A stretch of 64,000 nucleotides of DNA from Mollicutes bacterium (GTDB lineage Bacteria; Bacillota_I; Bacilli_A; Izemoplasmatales; Izemoplasmataceae). A model generated the notes under the pieces. It was not told the origin of the DNA and searched no databases. It saw only the letters and a list, made by a program, of their open reading frames with translations. The stretch lies in the NCBI GenBank assembly GCA_003554025.1, contig PWFC01000013.1, positions 1-64,000 on the forward strand, given 5' to 3'. Below are positions 10,685-19,296 of the stretch, piece by piece. Position numbers and translations under genes: made by a program. Positions within the stretch are counted from its first letter, which is position 1. Each line of letters opens with the position of its first letter.

Positions 10685-11491
10685 ATGAGCGTAATCGAAA
10701 TCGAAAACGTCTCCTTTACCTATCATGGAGACAAGCGTGCTTTAGACAATGTTTCCTTGTCCATTGAAAAAGGTGAATGGGTCAGCATCCTTGGCCACAA
10801 CGGCAGCGGCAAGAGCACGCTGTCCAAGCTTATTGTTGGCCTTTTAAAGCCGCAAAGCGGAACCATTCGCGTCGATGGCATCACGTTGAGCGCCTCGACG
10901 GTGCGCGACATCCGCAAAAGAGTCGGAATCGTTTTCCAAAATCCCGACAACCAATTCGTTGGTGTCACGGTGCGCGACGACATCGCTTTCGGGTTGGAAA
11001 ACCTACAAATTGAACGCCCGGAAATGATTGAGAGAATCGAACACTACGCCAAAAAAGTCGATATGTATCCATACCTCAACAAAGAACCTCACGCCTTAAG
11101 CGGTGGCCAAAAACAACGCGTTGCGATTGCCGGAATTCTCGCCATGAAGACCGATGTAATCATTTTTGACGAAGCCACCGCGATGCTCGACCCCGAGGGG
11201 CGCGAGCGGGTCATGGAGTTCATGCGCACGTTGAACCGCGAAGGCACAACCATCATCCCCATCACCCATGAGATGAAAGAAGCCGTCATGAGCGACCGCA
11301 TTGTCGTCTTGAAGGACGGGAAAGTCTTGAAAGCGGACAAAAGCGAGAACATACTCAAAGACAAAGAAACGCTTGAACGCTCCAATTTGGAACTTTTACT
11401 CCCCCTTGAAATCATGCATTACATGAACGAAAACGGGATTGACAACCCCTCGCTCAAGGAGTTTTTATGGCAATTAAGTTTGAACGGGTAG
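10685..11491 (+). CDS. ecfA1: ECF transporter ATPase EcfA1
   Basis: 268 residues. Walker A GHNGSGKST is near residues 38-46, the Q-loop segment reads FQNPDNQF, the signature is LSGGQKQR, and Walker B is VIIFDEATAMLDP. The FQNPDNQFVG motif is typical of the A1-type ATPase of energy-coupling factor transporters, which power vitamin and metal uptake through exchangeable S-components. It overlaps ecfA2 by 25 bases and the set ecfA1-ecfA2-ecfT is complete. No S-component is encoded next to it, as expected for a group II shared module. Confidence 0.95.
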   Translation: MSVIEIENVSFTYHGDKRALDNVSLSIEKGEWVSILGHNGSGKSTLSKLIVGLLKPQSGTIRVDGITLSASTVRDIRKRVGIVFQNPDNQFVGVTVRDDIAFGLENLQIERPEMIERIEHYAKKVDMYPYLNKEPHALSGGQKQRVAIAGILAMKTDVIIFDEATAMLDPEGRERVMEFMRTLNREGTTIIPITHEMKEAVMSDRIVVLKDGKVLKADKSENILKDKETLERSNLELLLPLEIMHYMNENGIDNPSLKEFLWQLSLNG

Positions 11492-12330
11492 GCTACGAAT
11501 ATCAAGACATTGACGGAAAAGGCTATCTGGCTTTGGCCGATATCACGCTCAACATCAACAAAACGGGGGAGTTTATCACGTTGATAGGCGAGACGGGCAG
11601 CGGCAAAAGCACGCTGGCGCAACACATGAACGCATTGCTCACACCCACCGAGGGACGCGTTCATATTTTTGGAGTGAAAATATCACGTGAGGGCAAAAAA
11701 GACAAAAACCTAAAACTAAATCCCATCCGTCAAAAAGTTGGTTTGGTTTTTCAGTTCCCCGAATACCAACTTTTTGAAGAGACTGTTGGGAACGATATCG
11801 CGTTTGGACCGAAGAATTTCGGAGTATCTGAAAAAGAAGCCGAGGAACGCGCTAAGAAGATGATTAACATTGTCGGGCTTGACGAAAGCTATCTCTCTCG
11901 CAGCCCATTCAACTTGAGTGGCGGTGAGAAGAAACGCGTGAGCATAGCGGGGATTTTGGCGATGGAACCGGATATACTTGTTTTAGACGAACCGACAAGC
12001 GGACTCGATCCTTTGGGACGAAACGCTTTGTTGAAGGTCTTCTATGAAATCCATCAAAAGCTTGACAAGACGGTGGTCATCATCACACACGACATGAATA
12101 CAGTGTATGAGTATGCAAAACGTGTGTTGGTGATGCGCGAGGGGAATCTCGTTTATGATGGAGCCCCGACACAACTTTTTTCCCGTAAAAACGTGAAAAA
12201 CTGGAACTTGGACGTACCCGACATCTTAAAAGTGAGACGTGCAATTGAAGAAAAACTTGGTATCACCATCGAAGGCGAAACCCGCAACAAGGCCGATTTG
12301 ATGGCAAAAATCGGGGAGGCGTTACGATGA
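11467..12330 (+). CDS. ecfA2: ECF transporter ATPase EcfA2
   Basis: 287 residues with Walker A GETGSGKST, the Q-loop FQFPEYQLFE typical of A2 subunits, signature LSGGEKKR and Walker B ILVLDEPTSGLDPLG. It pairs with EcfA1 as an ATPase heterodimer docking on EcfT. AAGGAG is at 11456-11461. The start lies inside the ecfA1 coding end and the stop overlaps the ecfT start, so the three are tightly coupled. Confidence 0.95.
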   Translation: MAIKFERVGYEYQDIDGKGYLALADITLNINKTGEFITLIGETGSGKSTLAQHMNALLTPTEGRVHIFGVKISREGKKDKNLKLNPIRQKVGLVFQFPEYQLFEETVGNDIAFGPKNFGVSEKEAEERAKKMINIVGLDESYLSRSPFNLSGGEKKRVSIAGILAMEPDILVLDEPTSGLDPLGRNALLKVFYEIHQKLDKTVVIITHDMNTVYEYAKRVLVMREGNLVYDGAPTQLFSRKNVKNWNLDVPDILKVRRAIEEKLGITIEGETRNKADLMAKIGEALR

Positions 12331-13292
12331 AAAACATTGTCATAGGCCGCTATGTCCCCGGCAACAGTTTTCTATACAGCATGGACCCGCGCACCAAGTT
12401 GATCGCTTTGATCGTCTTGATGGTGGCCGCCTTTTTGATTCAGTCGTTTGCGCACATGCTTGTGGCGCTTTTATTGGTGACGTCGCTTTTGATTTTTGGT
12501 AAGATTAGCGTCAAACGAGTGTATTTAGGCCTTCGACCGCTGATGTTTTTACTGTTTTTCACGTTCATCTTTCAAATCCTTTTCAATCAAGAAGGCGATG
12601 AGATCTTCGTTTTGCCGCTTCATTACACGGCATTGAGTATTTTTGCGGCAGTCGCCGTCGCTGTTTTTTGGTTTGCGACCAAAAAACGGGTCCGTTTCAA
12701 GCTGCTTTACTTCCTAATCACGGTCGTCGCCATATTTGCGGTGTTCCATTTTATCGATTTCGGTTTCCTGTTTGCAAGAGGCACGTTCCGAGTCTTTGAA
12801 GAAGGACTTTCAACCGCCTTTTTCATCATGGTGCGACTCATCATTATCATTATGCTTTCCACCATTCTTACCATCACCACCAAACCGACCGATTTGAATT
12901 TGGGATTGGAACGGGTCCTCAAACCGTTAGGCATTGTCCGAATTAACACCGAGGAAATCGCGATGATTATCTCCATCGCTCTTCGCTACATCCCTACACT
13001 GCTCGATGAAGCCAACAAAATCATGCTTGCCCAAGCCAGTCGCGGAGTGGACTTTCAAGAAGGGAAACTCAAAGACAAAGTCGTGCAAATCATATCGCTG
13101 CTTGTTCCGATGTTCATTATTTCCTTTCAAAGGAGCGACGATTTGGCCAACGCCATGGAAGCCCGTTCTTTCGTGCCCGGCCAACCACGCACACGTCTGC
13201 ATGTGCTTACGTGGAAGCGCCTTGACACGGTCGCCATGGTTGTCTCTTTCTTGGCCTTGACCTTCGTAATCGTCTCACGGGTGGTCCTATGA
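12327..13292 (+). CDS. ecfT: ECF transporter transmembrane subunit EcfT, enlarged
   Basis: 321 residues, longer than the roughly 265 usual for EcfT. The N-terminus (RYVPGNSFLYSMDPRTKL) and the two coupling motifs near the C-terminus (AQASRGVDF and AMEARSFVPG) are those of the family. The extra length sits mainly in the middle, where about 60 hydrophobic residues (roughly 95-155, including AVAVAVFWFATKKRV and LLYFLITVVAIFAVF) look like an added pair of membrane segments. The protein links the ATPases to S-components. ATG overlaps the ecfA2 stop (ATGA). Confidence 0.92.
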   Translation: MKNIVIGRYVPGNSFLYSMDPRTKLIALIVLMVAAFLIQSFAHMLVALLLVTSLLIFGKISVKRVYLGLRPLMFLLFFTFIFQILFNQEGDEIFVLPLHYTALSIFAAVAVAVFWFATKKRVRFKLLYFLITVVAIFAVFHFIDFGFLFARGTFRVFEEGLSTAFFIMVRLIIIIMLSTILTITTKPTDLNLGLERVLKPLGIVRINTEEIAMIISIALRYIPTLLDEANKIMLAQASRGVDFQEGKLKDKVVQIISLLVPMFIISFQRSDDLANAMEARSFVPGQPRTRLHVLTWKRLDTVAMVVSFLALTFVIVSRVVL

Positions 13293-14290
13293 TGGAGGCG
13301 TTTTTGCGTGCGCTTATGCGCCACGATGAAGAGACGCTAAGCGCTCTTGTTGGAAAGGATACGGTGTATCGAGACATCGAAGGAACTCTGCATTTCGGAA
13401 AAGAGGCCTTGAAAAAGCTTCTCGCATTGAATCTTGGCGACCATAAAAAGCGCTATGTATACGAAAACATTCACGTTTGCGCATTCACCCGCGGCATACT
13501 TATGAAAGTCAAGTTTAAAGACGGCTTTTTGCACCGTGTTTACATAAAGAAAAACGATCCTTCGTCCCGTCGATTTCGCATCGATTTTGCGTACGACGGC
13601 ACACTATTTTACGGTTTTCAACGCCAAAAAAGGCGAAGAAGCGTGCAGGGTGTCCTTGAATCGGTCTTGAAACACATATGCGGGCATGATGTAAAGCTTC
13701 ATCCTGCTGGAAGAACCGACAAGGGCGTGCACGCTTTGCATCAGGTCGCACACTTCGATACGTCTTCCCATCTTGAAAGTGGAAAAATCGAAGACGTGAT
13801 GGCCACGATGCTACCCGAAGACATTGTGCTCATCAAAATCGAAGAGGTTCCTGAAGTGTTTCATGCGCGCTATGACGTTCTTAAAAAGACATACCGCTAT
13901 ACCCTTATTCACCGAAAGGACCCGTTTTACGCCCACAAAGCACTATATTGCCCACTCGTCGATGCCGACGAGCTTCTTAACCTTCTTAAACAATGCGAAG
14001 GCACGCACGACTTCAAGGGATTTTGCAAACAAAGTCCGAACCAAGACACCGTAAAAACCATAGACAATGTCGTTGTCCGTCGTGAAAAAGATTTTACCCA
14101 CATTGAACTTACGGGAAACGGTTTCTTGCGGCATATGGTACGCATTATTGTCGGAAACGCTTTGAACGACATCAGAAAAGGCACATCCTTGGTGAAAACC
14201 GCGTTGCAAAACCCTGACAAAAACTCAAGAAAACACATGGCGAAAGCCTCTGCGTTGACGCTGGCTAATGTGGTCTATAAAACGGATTGA
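13289..14290 (+). CDS. truA: tRNA pseudouridine(38-40) synthase TruA with extra N-terminal domain
   Basis: 333 residues against about 245 for normal TruA. The TruA fold begins near residue 94 (RRFRIDFAYDGT); the catalytic aspartate is D144 in GRTDKGVHA. It isomerises uridines 38-40 in the tRNA anticodon stem. Residues 1-90 form a separate region that resembles small SnoaL/NTF2-like domains (FLRALMRHDEETLSALVG, then a VYRDIEGTLHFGKEAL stretch). The frame is continuous and I see no good start codon with a ribosome binding site at the TruA boundary. ATG overlaps the ecfT stop; the ecfT-truA pairing is normal in Bacillota. Confidence 0.93.
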   Translation: MMEAFLRALMRHDEETLSALVGKDTVYRDIEGTLHFGKEALKKLLALNLGDHKKRYVYENIHVCAFTRGILMKVKFKDGFLHRVYIKKNDPSSRRFRIDFAYDGTLFYGFQRQKRRRSVQGVLESVLKHICGHDVKLHPAGRTDKGVHALHQVAHFDTSSHLESGKIEDVMATMLPEDIVLIKIEEVPEVFHARYDVLKKTYRYTLIHRKDPFYAHKALYCPLVDADELLNLLKQCEGTHDFKGFCKQSPNQDTVKTIDNVVVRREKDFTHIELTGNGFLRHMVRIIVGNALNDIRKGTSLVKTALQNPDKNSRKHMAKASALTLANVVYKTD

Positions 14291-14311
14291 CGCTTTTGCG
14301 TTTAACATATT

Positions 14312-14360
14312 AAAAAAAGCGAACACCGGCATGCAGTTCGGCGGTGTTCGCTTTGTTTTG
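14312..14360. terminator. Bidirectional terminator between truA and the metal ABC genes
   Basis: A 12-bp stem (14317-14328 with 14342-14353, AAGCGAACACCG type) is flanked by A7 on the left and a T-rich run on the right, so it can end transcription of truA from the left and of the minus-strand ABC genes from the right. Confidence 0.88.
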
Positions 14361-14369
14361 GATAGACCT

Positions 14370-15266
14370 CTATTTTACGGTGACCGGTTCTTCTTGTTTT
14401 TCTTCTAGATTTCGCCTCGTGAAAAGCTTTCTCAAAACGACGACTGCAACCAAGATTGTGATGTTGAAAAGAACGATGGTCGCTCCCGAAGGAAAGCCTA
14501 AGCGGAATGAAAGCCAAAGGCCAAGGATTACGGACACTTCGCTGAATAAGATGGCAATCATCAAGGTGGTCTTGAAGCTGCGTCCGATCTTCATGGCCGC
14601 CGCAACCGGAATAATCATCAAACTTGAAACCAAGAGCACTCCAACGGTTTCAATCGACAAACTGACCACAATCCCCAAAAAGATGGTGGTGAAAAACTGA
14701 AACAAATTGACGCGTATTCCCAATAGCCTTGCATACGTTTCATCGAAACTGATGATGACGATTTGTTTGTAGAAGATGGTGATGAGCGTCAGGATGACAA
14801 ACGTGGTGATGGCGATAATGTAGACGAAATTGCGCCCTACGGTTAGGATGCTGCCGAAGAGGTAGTTGTATATTTCGGTGTTGAATCCGCCGCTCAACGA
14901 GATGAACAAAGCGCTGAGAGCGGTCCCTAAGCTAATGACAATGGGCATGGAGATTTCCTTGTAATTCTTGTAGTAGCTGCGCAACACTTCAATGAGCAAG
15001 GCGCCGATTACCGCAAACACCATACCTATATAAAGCGGGTCGCCAATTGGCAACCGGAGAATGTTCAACAAGAACAATCCGATGGATAGGCCCGCAAGAG
15101 AGAAGTGGGAAAGAGTGTCGGCAATCAGGCTCAAACGCTTGATGACCACAAAGGAGCCGATTATCGGAGCCAAAAGCCCGACCAGGATTCCGGTGATTAG
15201 GGCAAACTGCATGAACTCCCGTTCAATCAATGCGCGCAAAAAACTTGTCAGCACGACAGCGTCCAT
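14370..15266 (-). CDS. Metal-type ABC transporter permease (ZnuB/AdcB/MntB family)
   Basis: 298 residues, nearly all hydrophobic with about eight to nine membrane segments. The stretch RLSLIADTLSHFSLAGLSIG and the later GVLLVSSLMIIPVAAA are typical of permeases for zinc or manganese (ABC-3 family). It follows the ATPase gene with an overlapping TGATG junction; the ATG at 15266 is preferred over a TTG one codon earlier. No solute-binding lipoprotein gene is adjacent, so the metal cannot be told from the sequence. Confidence 0.87.
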   Translation of the reverse strand: MDAVVLTSFLRALIEREFMQFALITGILVGLLAPIIGSFVVIKRLSLIADTLSHFSLAGLSIGLFLLNILRLPIGDPLYIGMVFAVIGALLIEVLRSYYKNYKEISMPIVISLGTALSALFISLSGGFNTEIYNYLFGSILTVGRNFVYIIAITTFVILTLITIFYKQIVIISFDETYARLLGIRVNLFQFFTTIFLGIVVSLSIETVGVLLVSSLMIIPVAAAMKIGRSFKTTLMIAILFSEVSVILGLWLSFRLGFPSGATIVLFNITILVAVVVLRKLFTRRNLEEKQEEPVTVK

Positions 15267-15931
15267 CAAACATCCCCCCCATCAGGCATGTCGGAAACGC
15301 TGGTGAACTCCGCTTTGCCCTCATGAAGATGCATAACATGGTTGAAATTCGCTTTTCCCGGTTGCAGGGAATGAGTGATCAATACGATTGTGACGCCTTC
15401 GCTGTTCAATTCATTGATGATGCGATAAAAACGGTTAACATTGTCGGTATCCACACCGATGGTAGGTTCGTCCAAAATGAGAACTTCGGGCTTATTGATC
15501 ATGGCGCGTGCGATAAACACCCGTTGAAGTTGCCCCCCGCTTAGACTGTTGATGTTTTCGTTTTGCAATTCCAAAATGCCCATACGGTCGAAAAGTTCGA
15601 GTTTTTCTTTCTCGCTCACTTTGGAGTGTTTCGAAACATGCATGATTTCATTGACGGAAATCGGGAACTCATAGTTAAAATCGTCCATTTTTTGTGGGAC
15701 ATAACCGATTTTGATCCATTTTTTGAAATCGTTGATGTCGGTGTTGTCCAAAAAGATTTTTTTGTCAGGGACGGGATTGATTCCGAGGATGCACTTGACC
15801 AGCGTGCTTTTTCCGCTTCCATTGTTGCCGACCACAACCAAAAAATCGCCGCTTTCGAGGCTGAAGGTAATGTTTTTGAGCACGGTACGGTAGTCGTAAC
15901 CGAACGAAAGGTTGGAAACTTGTATATGCAT
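15266..15931 (-). CDS. Metal-type ABC transporter ATP-binding protein
   Basis: 221 residues with Walker A GNNGSGKST, the YVPQK Q-loop, signature LSGGQLQR, Walker B VLILDEPTIGVD and the switch ITHSL. It resembles ZnuC/AdcC-type ATPases. AGGAGGG precedes the ATG on the minus strand. The histidine-bearing C-terminus (NFNHVMHLHEG) would suit metal transport but proves nothing. It forms an operon with the permease gene downstream. Confidence 0.88.
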   Translation of the reverse strand: MHIQVSNLSFGYDYRTVLKNITFSLESGDFLVVVGNNGSGKSTLVKCILGINPVPDKKIFLDNTDINDFKKWIKIGYVPQKMDDFNYEFPISVNEIMHVSKHSKVSEKEKLELFDRMGILELQNENINSLSGGQLQRVFIARAMINKPEVLILDEPTIGVDTDNVNRFYRIINELNSEGVTIVLITHSLQPGKANFNHVMHLHEGKAEFTSVSDMPDGGDV

Positions 15932-15960
15932 CCCGTGTTCCCTCCTAATTTATCATAGCC

Positions 15961-15989
15961 ATTATAACATGGGGAGGGCGGTTTCTAAA
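15961..15989 (-). promoter_or_regulatory. Promoter of the metal ABC operon
   Basis: On the minus strand an extended -10 TG-T-TATAAT (TATAAT at 15966-15961) is preceded by TTTAGA at 15989-15984 with 17 bp between. Transcription would start near 15954, 23 bases before the ATPase start codon. Confidence 0.75.
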
Positions 15990-15990
15990 C

Positions 15991-16016
15991 GTTTTACATT
16001 ATATTTATTGTAACAC
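15991..16016. promoter_or_regulatory. Imperfect 26-bp palindrome beside the metal ABC promoter
   Basis: Twenty of 26 positions are symmetrical, with half-sites of the form GTnTTACA and TGTAAnAC around an A/T centre. It abuts the upstream side of the -35 box of the ABC operon and lies before tmk. This is a plausible site for a metal-sensing regulator (Fur/Zur, MntR or MarR types use palindromes of this size), but it does not match any consensus I know well. Confidence 0.45.
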
Positions 16017-16102
16017 GTTGGGTAGTCAATGTTGAAATTCATATTTAAAAACCCCCGAAAATATGCGATAATAAACGAAAGAGCGCAAGGAGTTGACCGC
16101 AT

Positions 16103-16723
16103 GTGAAAAAGAAATTCATTACTTTCGAAGGACCCGAAGGTTCGGGAAAAACATCTGTGCTGCGAGCCGTGGAAAAACGTCTTCAAGAACGCGGCATCGA
16201 TGTTTTAACAACTAGAGAACCCGGAGGCATAAAGATATCAGAGCTTATTCGAAACGTCATATTGGACGTACACAACAAAGAAATGGATCCGCGCACCGAA
16301 GCGCTTCTTTACGCCGCTTCACGAAGACAGCATATCGTGGAAAAAATTTGTCCGGCCTTGCAAGAGGACAAAGTCGTTTTGTGCGATCGCTTCGTCGACA
16401 GCTCGCTGGCATACCAAGGTTATGGGCGTGAACTCGGTTTTGAAACGGTATTTGAGTTGAACGCGTTCGCAATCAATGATTATTTGCCGGACCTGACGAT
16501 ATTCATCGACGTTCCTCCCGAAATCGGCTTGAAACGCGTTTTTCATAATCATCGCAACGCGGACCGCTTGGATCTTGAAAATGGAACGTTTCATGAACGC
16601 GTATACAAAGGCTATCAAGAAATCATCAAGAAGTTTCCGAAACGCATCAAGGTCGTCAACGGTGACCGCCCTTTGAACGAAGTGGTTGAAGACGCCATGA
16701 AACTCATCGACGAGCTCGAATAA
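16103..16723 (+). CDS. tmk: Thymidylate kinase
   Basis: 206 residues. P-loop FEGPEGSGKTS at residues 7-17, then TREPGG and DRFVDSSLAYQGYGR, all Tmk signatures. It phosphorylates dTMP to dTDP. I use the GTG at 16103 after AAGGAG; the ATG two bases earlier is out of frame and meets a stop at once. It begins the conserved tmk-holB-ricT-trmN6-rsmI-metG block; compared with Bacillus subtilis, darA (yaaQ), yaaR and yabA are missing from the block. Confidence 0.97.
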   Translation: MKKKFITFEGPEGSGKTSVLRAVEKRLQERGIDVLTTREPGGIKISELIRNVILDVHNKEMDPRTEALLYAASRRQHIVEKICPALQEDKVVLCDRFVDSSLAYQGYGRELGFETVFELNAFAINDYLPDLTIFIDVPPEIGLKRVFHNHRNADRLDLENGTFHERVYKGYQEIIKKFPKRIKVVNGDRPLNEVVEDAMKLIDELE

Positions 16724-16736
16724 AGGGGGTTTCGCC

Positions 16737-17732
16737 ATGGATTTCAAAAACCTGCAAGAAGCTCAAAAAACGGCTCTGAATATTTTGGTGAACAGCTACC
16801 AAAGGGGCCGTCTTTCTCATGCGTATATATTTGAAGGCGCAGCCGGCTCCATGAAATTCGATACCGCGCTTTTTTTTGCGGCTTTATTGCTTTGCAAAGC
16901 GGAAGAGCACCGTCCTTGCGGAACATGCTCGAATTGCCGGCGTGTGCAACATCTTACACATCCGAACATCTATGTGGTGCGTCCTACCAAACGCCAAATA
17001 GTAAAAGAATCCATTCAAGCCTTAAGACAAGAATTTTCAAAAACGAAAATTGAGGAGGGGCCTAGAGTCTACATCGTCGAAGACGCCGACACCATGAACC
17101 CTCATGCGGCAAACGCGTTGCTCAAATTTCTCGAGGAACCCCATGAGGATATGTACGCCATTTTGCTTGCAGAAGACGCTATGAATCTTTTGCCCACCTT
17201 GCGCTCCCGTTCGCAGAGTGTTCCGTTTCACCCGCTCCCCAAAGGAACCATTGAAAAAACGTTGAGCGAAGAGGGGTATGAAACTACGTATCTCACACTC
17301 GCTTCGCGTCTCAACGATACGCCCGAAGAAGCGCGGGTATTTTTGGACGACGAAAATCTCGAAAGCGTTGTAGAAAGCGTCGACGCCGTGTACTCGTCCT
17401 TGCATGAGAACCAAGCGGCGTTGCTTACTTTTCGGGAACAGGCTGAAGAGTTTGTGCGCAACAAACAGACCGTCGCCACATTGCTCGACGTCTTCATACA
17501 CTACCAAAAAGATTTGATTTATGGTAAAATAGGAAACCGCAACCAAATTGTTTTCGCCGACCGAATCGATACAATCGAAGCCTTGGCCAAACGCTACGAA
17601 CTCAATGATTTGCTGGCTGTTTTGGAACATATGCTTCAACTCAAGGCCCGACAGAAAAACTATGTGAACACCAGGTTGGCCCTAGACAATATCATGCTTG
17701 ATTTGGAAAGAGGTCTTACCGATGAAAAATAG
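16737..17732 (+). CDS. holB: DNA polymerase III delta-prime subunit
   Basis: 331 residues of AAA+ clamp-loader type. A degenerate nucleotide-binding site (FEGAAGSMKFDTA in place of a P-loop) is followed by the four-cysteine zinc module around residues 52-67 (C..CGTCSNC), the PRVYIVEDADTMN box and the ANALLKFLEEP sensor motif. Loss of the P-loop is normal for delta-prime, which does not hydrolyse ATP. GGGGG at 16724-16728 precedes the ATG; the end overlaps ricT by 11 bases. Confidence 0.94.
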   Translation: MDFKNLQEAQKTALNILVNSYQRGRLSHAYIFEGAAGSMKFDTALFFAALLLCKAEEHRPCGTCSNCRRVQHLTHPNIYVVRPTKRQIVKESIQALRQEFSKTKIEEGPRVYIVEDADTMNPHAANALLKFLEEPHEDMYAILLAEDAMNLLPTLRSRSQSVPFHPLPKGTIEKTLSEEGYETTYLTLASRLNDTPEEARVFLDDENLESVVESVDAVYSSLHENQAALLTFREQAEEFVRNKQTVATLLDVFIHYQKDLIYGKIGNRNQIVFADRIDTIEALAKRYELNDLLAVLEHMLQLKARQKNYVNTRLALDNIMLDLERGLTDEK

Positions 17733-18561
17733 CGTTGTCGGCGTGCGCTTCAAGCCCGCCGGAAAAAAATATTATTTTACGCCCCGCGACATAGAATTAG
17801 AAAAAGGCGACCGCGTCGTTGTTGAGACGGTTCGCGGCCTCGAACTCGGTGAGGTGATGGAACCTCAAAAAGTCATTGACGACGATACGTTATCTTCTTC
17901 GTTGAAGCCAATCATACGCAAAGCCACGAAAAAAGACAAAGAAGCGGCGCAACGCAACCGAGACGAAATTTCCGAAGTCATGAGACTTTGCCAAAAACAT
18001 GTGGACAACCACGAACTAGAGATGAAACTTCTAGACGCGGAATACACCTTGGACCGTTCAAAATTGATCATCTATTTCAACGCCGAAGGTAGAATCGATT
18101 TTCGCGAGCTTGTCAAAGATTTGGCCAACGAGTTCCGCTTGCGCATAGAACTCCGCCAAGTCGGCGCACGTGACGGCGCAAAGTTTTTAGGCGGTATTGG
18201 CCCCTGCGGGTTACTGCTTTGCTGCAACACCTTTTTAGGGGAGTTTGAAACGGTCTCCATCAAAATGGCCAAAAACCAAAATCTTTCCTTGAATCCCTCA
18301 AACATTTCGGGGCTTTGTGGAAAACTGCTTTGTTGCATCCGTTACGAAGACGAGACCTACGTCGCGCACCGTGAAGGCATGCCGAAGATGAACACACGCG
18401 TAACCACCTCCGAAGGAAGAGGAAAAGTCATCTCCAAAAACATCCTTGAGCGTACCGTAAAGGTCCACCTTGAAAACGATACTGTGAAACATTTTGCGGT
18501 GTCCGAACTCGAGGACATTGAAGATTACGACGCGTTAGAATTCGTCAACAATGACAAGTAA
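17722..18561 (+). CDS. ricT: PSP1-domain protein RicT (YaaT)
   Basis: 279 residues. The ATG at 17722 follows AAAGAGG and starts MKNSVVGVRFKPAGKKYYF. The family cysteine clusters are present: GPCGLLLCCNTFL and ISGLCGKLLCCIRYE, about residues 165-212. In B. subtilis RicT works with RicA and RicF, binds an iron-sulfur cluster and steers RNase Y mRNA processing. No ricA or ricF gene is visible here. It sits between holB and the trmN6-type gene exactly as in Bacillus. Confidence 0.93.
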   Translation: MKNSVVGVRFKPAGKKYYFTPRDIELEKGDRVVVETVRGLELGEVMEPQKVIDDDTLSSSLKPIIRKATKKDKEAAQRNRDEISEVMRLCQKHVDNHELEMKLLDAEYTLDRSKLIIYFNAEGRIDFRELVKDLANEFRLRIELRQVGARDGAKFLGGIGPCGLLLCCNTFLGEFETVSIKMAKNQNLSLNPSNISGLCGKLLCCIRYEDETYVAHREGMPKMNTRVTTSEGRGKVISKNILERTVKVHLENDTVKHFAVSELEDIEDYDALEFVNNDK

Positions 18562-19288
18562 AGAAGAAGCTTTGCACACCTTGCTCGGGCATCGTCACAT
18601 CCGTCTGATTCAGCGCCCCGACATGCTTTGCTTCTCTTTGGATTCCATATTGGTTGCCGATTTTGCGAACCCTGGCAAAAGCGTCCAAAAAATCGTGGAC
18701 CTTGGCACCGGCTTTGCTCCGATTCCGTTGTTTCTCACCACGAAGACGAAAACGGCGCATATAACCGGAATTGAACTGCAAAAAGACGCCGCCGACATCG
18801 CGAAACGCAACGTGGCGCTCAATCGATTCGAGCGCCAAATTTCCATCGTCCATGACGACTTGAAAAACGCGAACCGCCACATTGAAGCCGACAGTGTCGA
18901 TTTGGTCACATGCAATCCGCCCTTTTTCAAGGTTGATGAGGATACTCCTCTCAAGGAAAGCCCTCATCAAGCATACGCGAAACACGAACTGGGCGCAACG
19001 TTTAAAGACATCGCTTCTCTAAGCGCACGTATTTTGCACCCCAAAGGCCGTTTTGTCTTCATCCACCGGATTGAAAGGCTTGAAGAGATTCTAAACACCT
19101 TAAAACGACACCGATTTTCGGTCAAGCGAATGCGTTTCATACACCCTCGCGAACACAAGGAAGCGTCACTATTCCTTTGTGAAGCGATGCTGGATGGGGC
19201 TTGGGGCATGAGGGTCTTGCCTCCGCTCATTGTGCACAACGGTTCGAACTACAGCGATGAAGTATTGAAAATTTTCAACCGAAAGTAA
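18551..19288 (+). CDS. tRNA1(Val) (adenine-N6)-methyltransferase-like protein (YabB/TrmN6)
   Basis: 245 residues of class I SAM-dependent methyltransferase. The start region (HRHIRLIQRPDMLCFSLDS) is typical of the YabB/TrmN6 group, the SAM-binding glycine motif is VDLGTGFAPIPLF, and the catalytic NPPFF motif follows VDLVTCNPPFF. E. coli TrmN6 methylates A37 of tRNA(Val). The ATG overlaps the end of ricT by 11 bases. The tRNA target is inferred from the family. Confidence 0.87.
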   Translation: MTSKEEALHTLLGHRHIRLIQRPDMLCFSLDSILVADFANPGKSVQKIVDLGTGFAPIPLFLTTKTKTAHITGIELQKDAADIAKRNVALNRFERQISIVHDDLKNANRHIEADSVDLVTCNPPFFKVDEDTPLKESPHQAYAKHELGATFKDIASLSARILHPKGRFVFIHRIERLEEILNTLKRHRFSVKRMRFIHPREHKEASLFLCEAMLDGAWGMRVLPPLIVHNGSNYSDEVLKIFNRK

Positions 19289-19296
19289 GTGATCCC

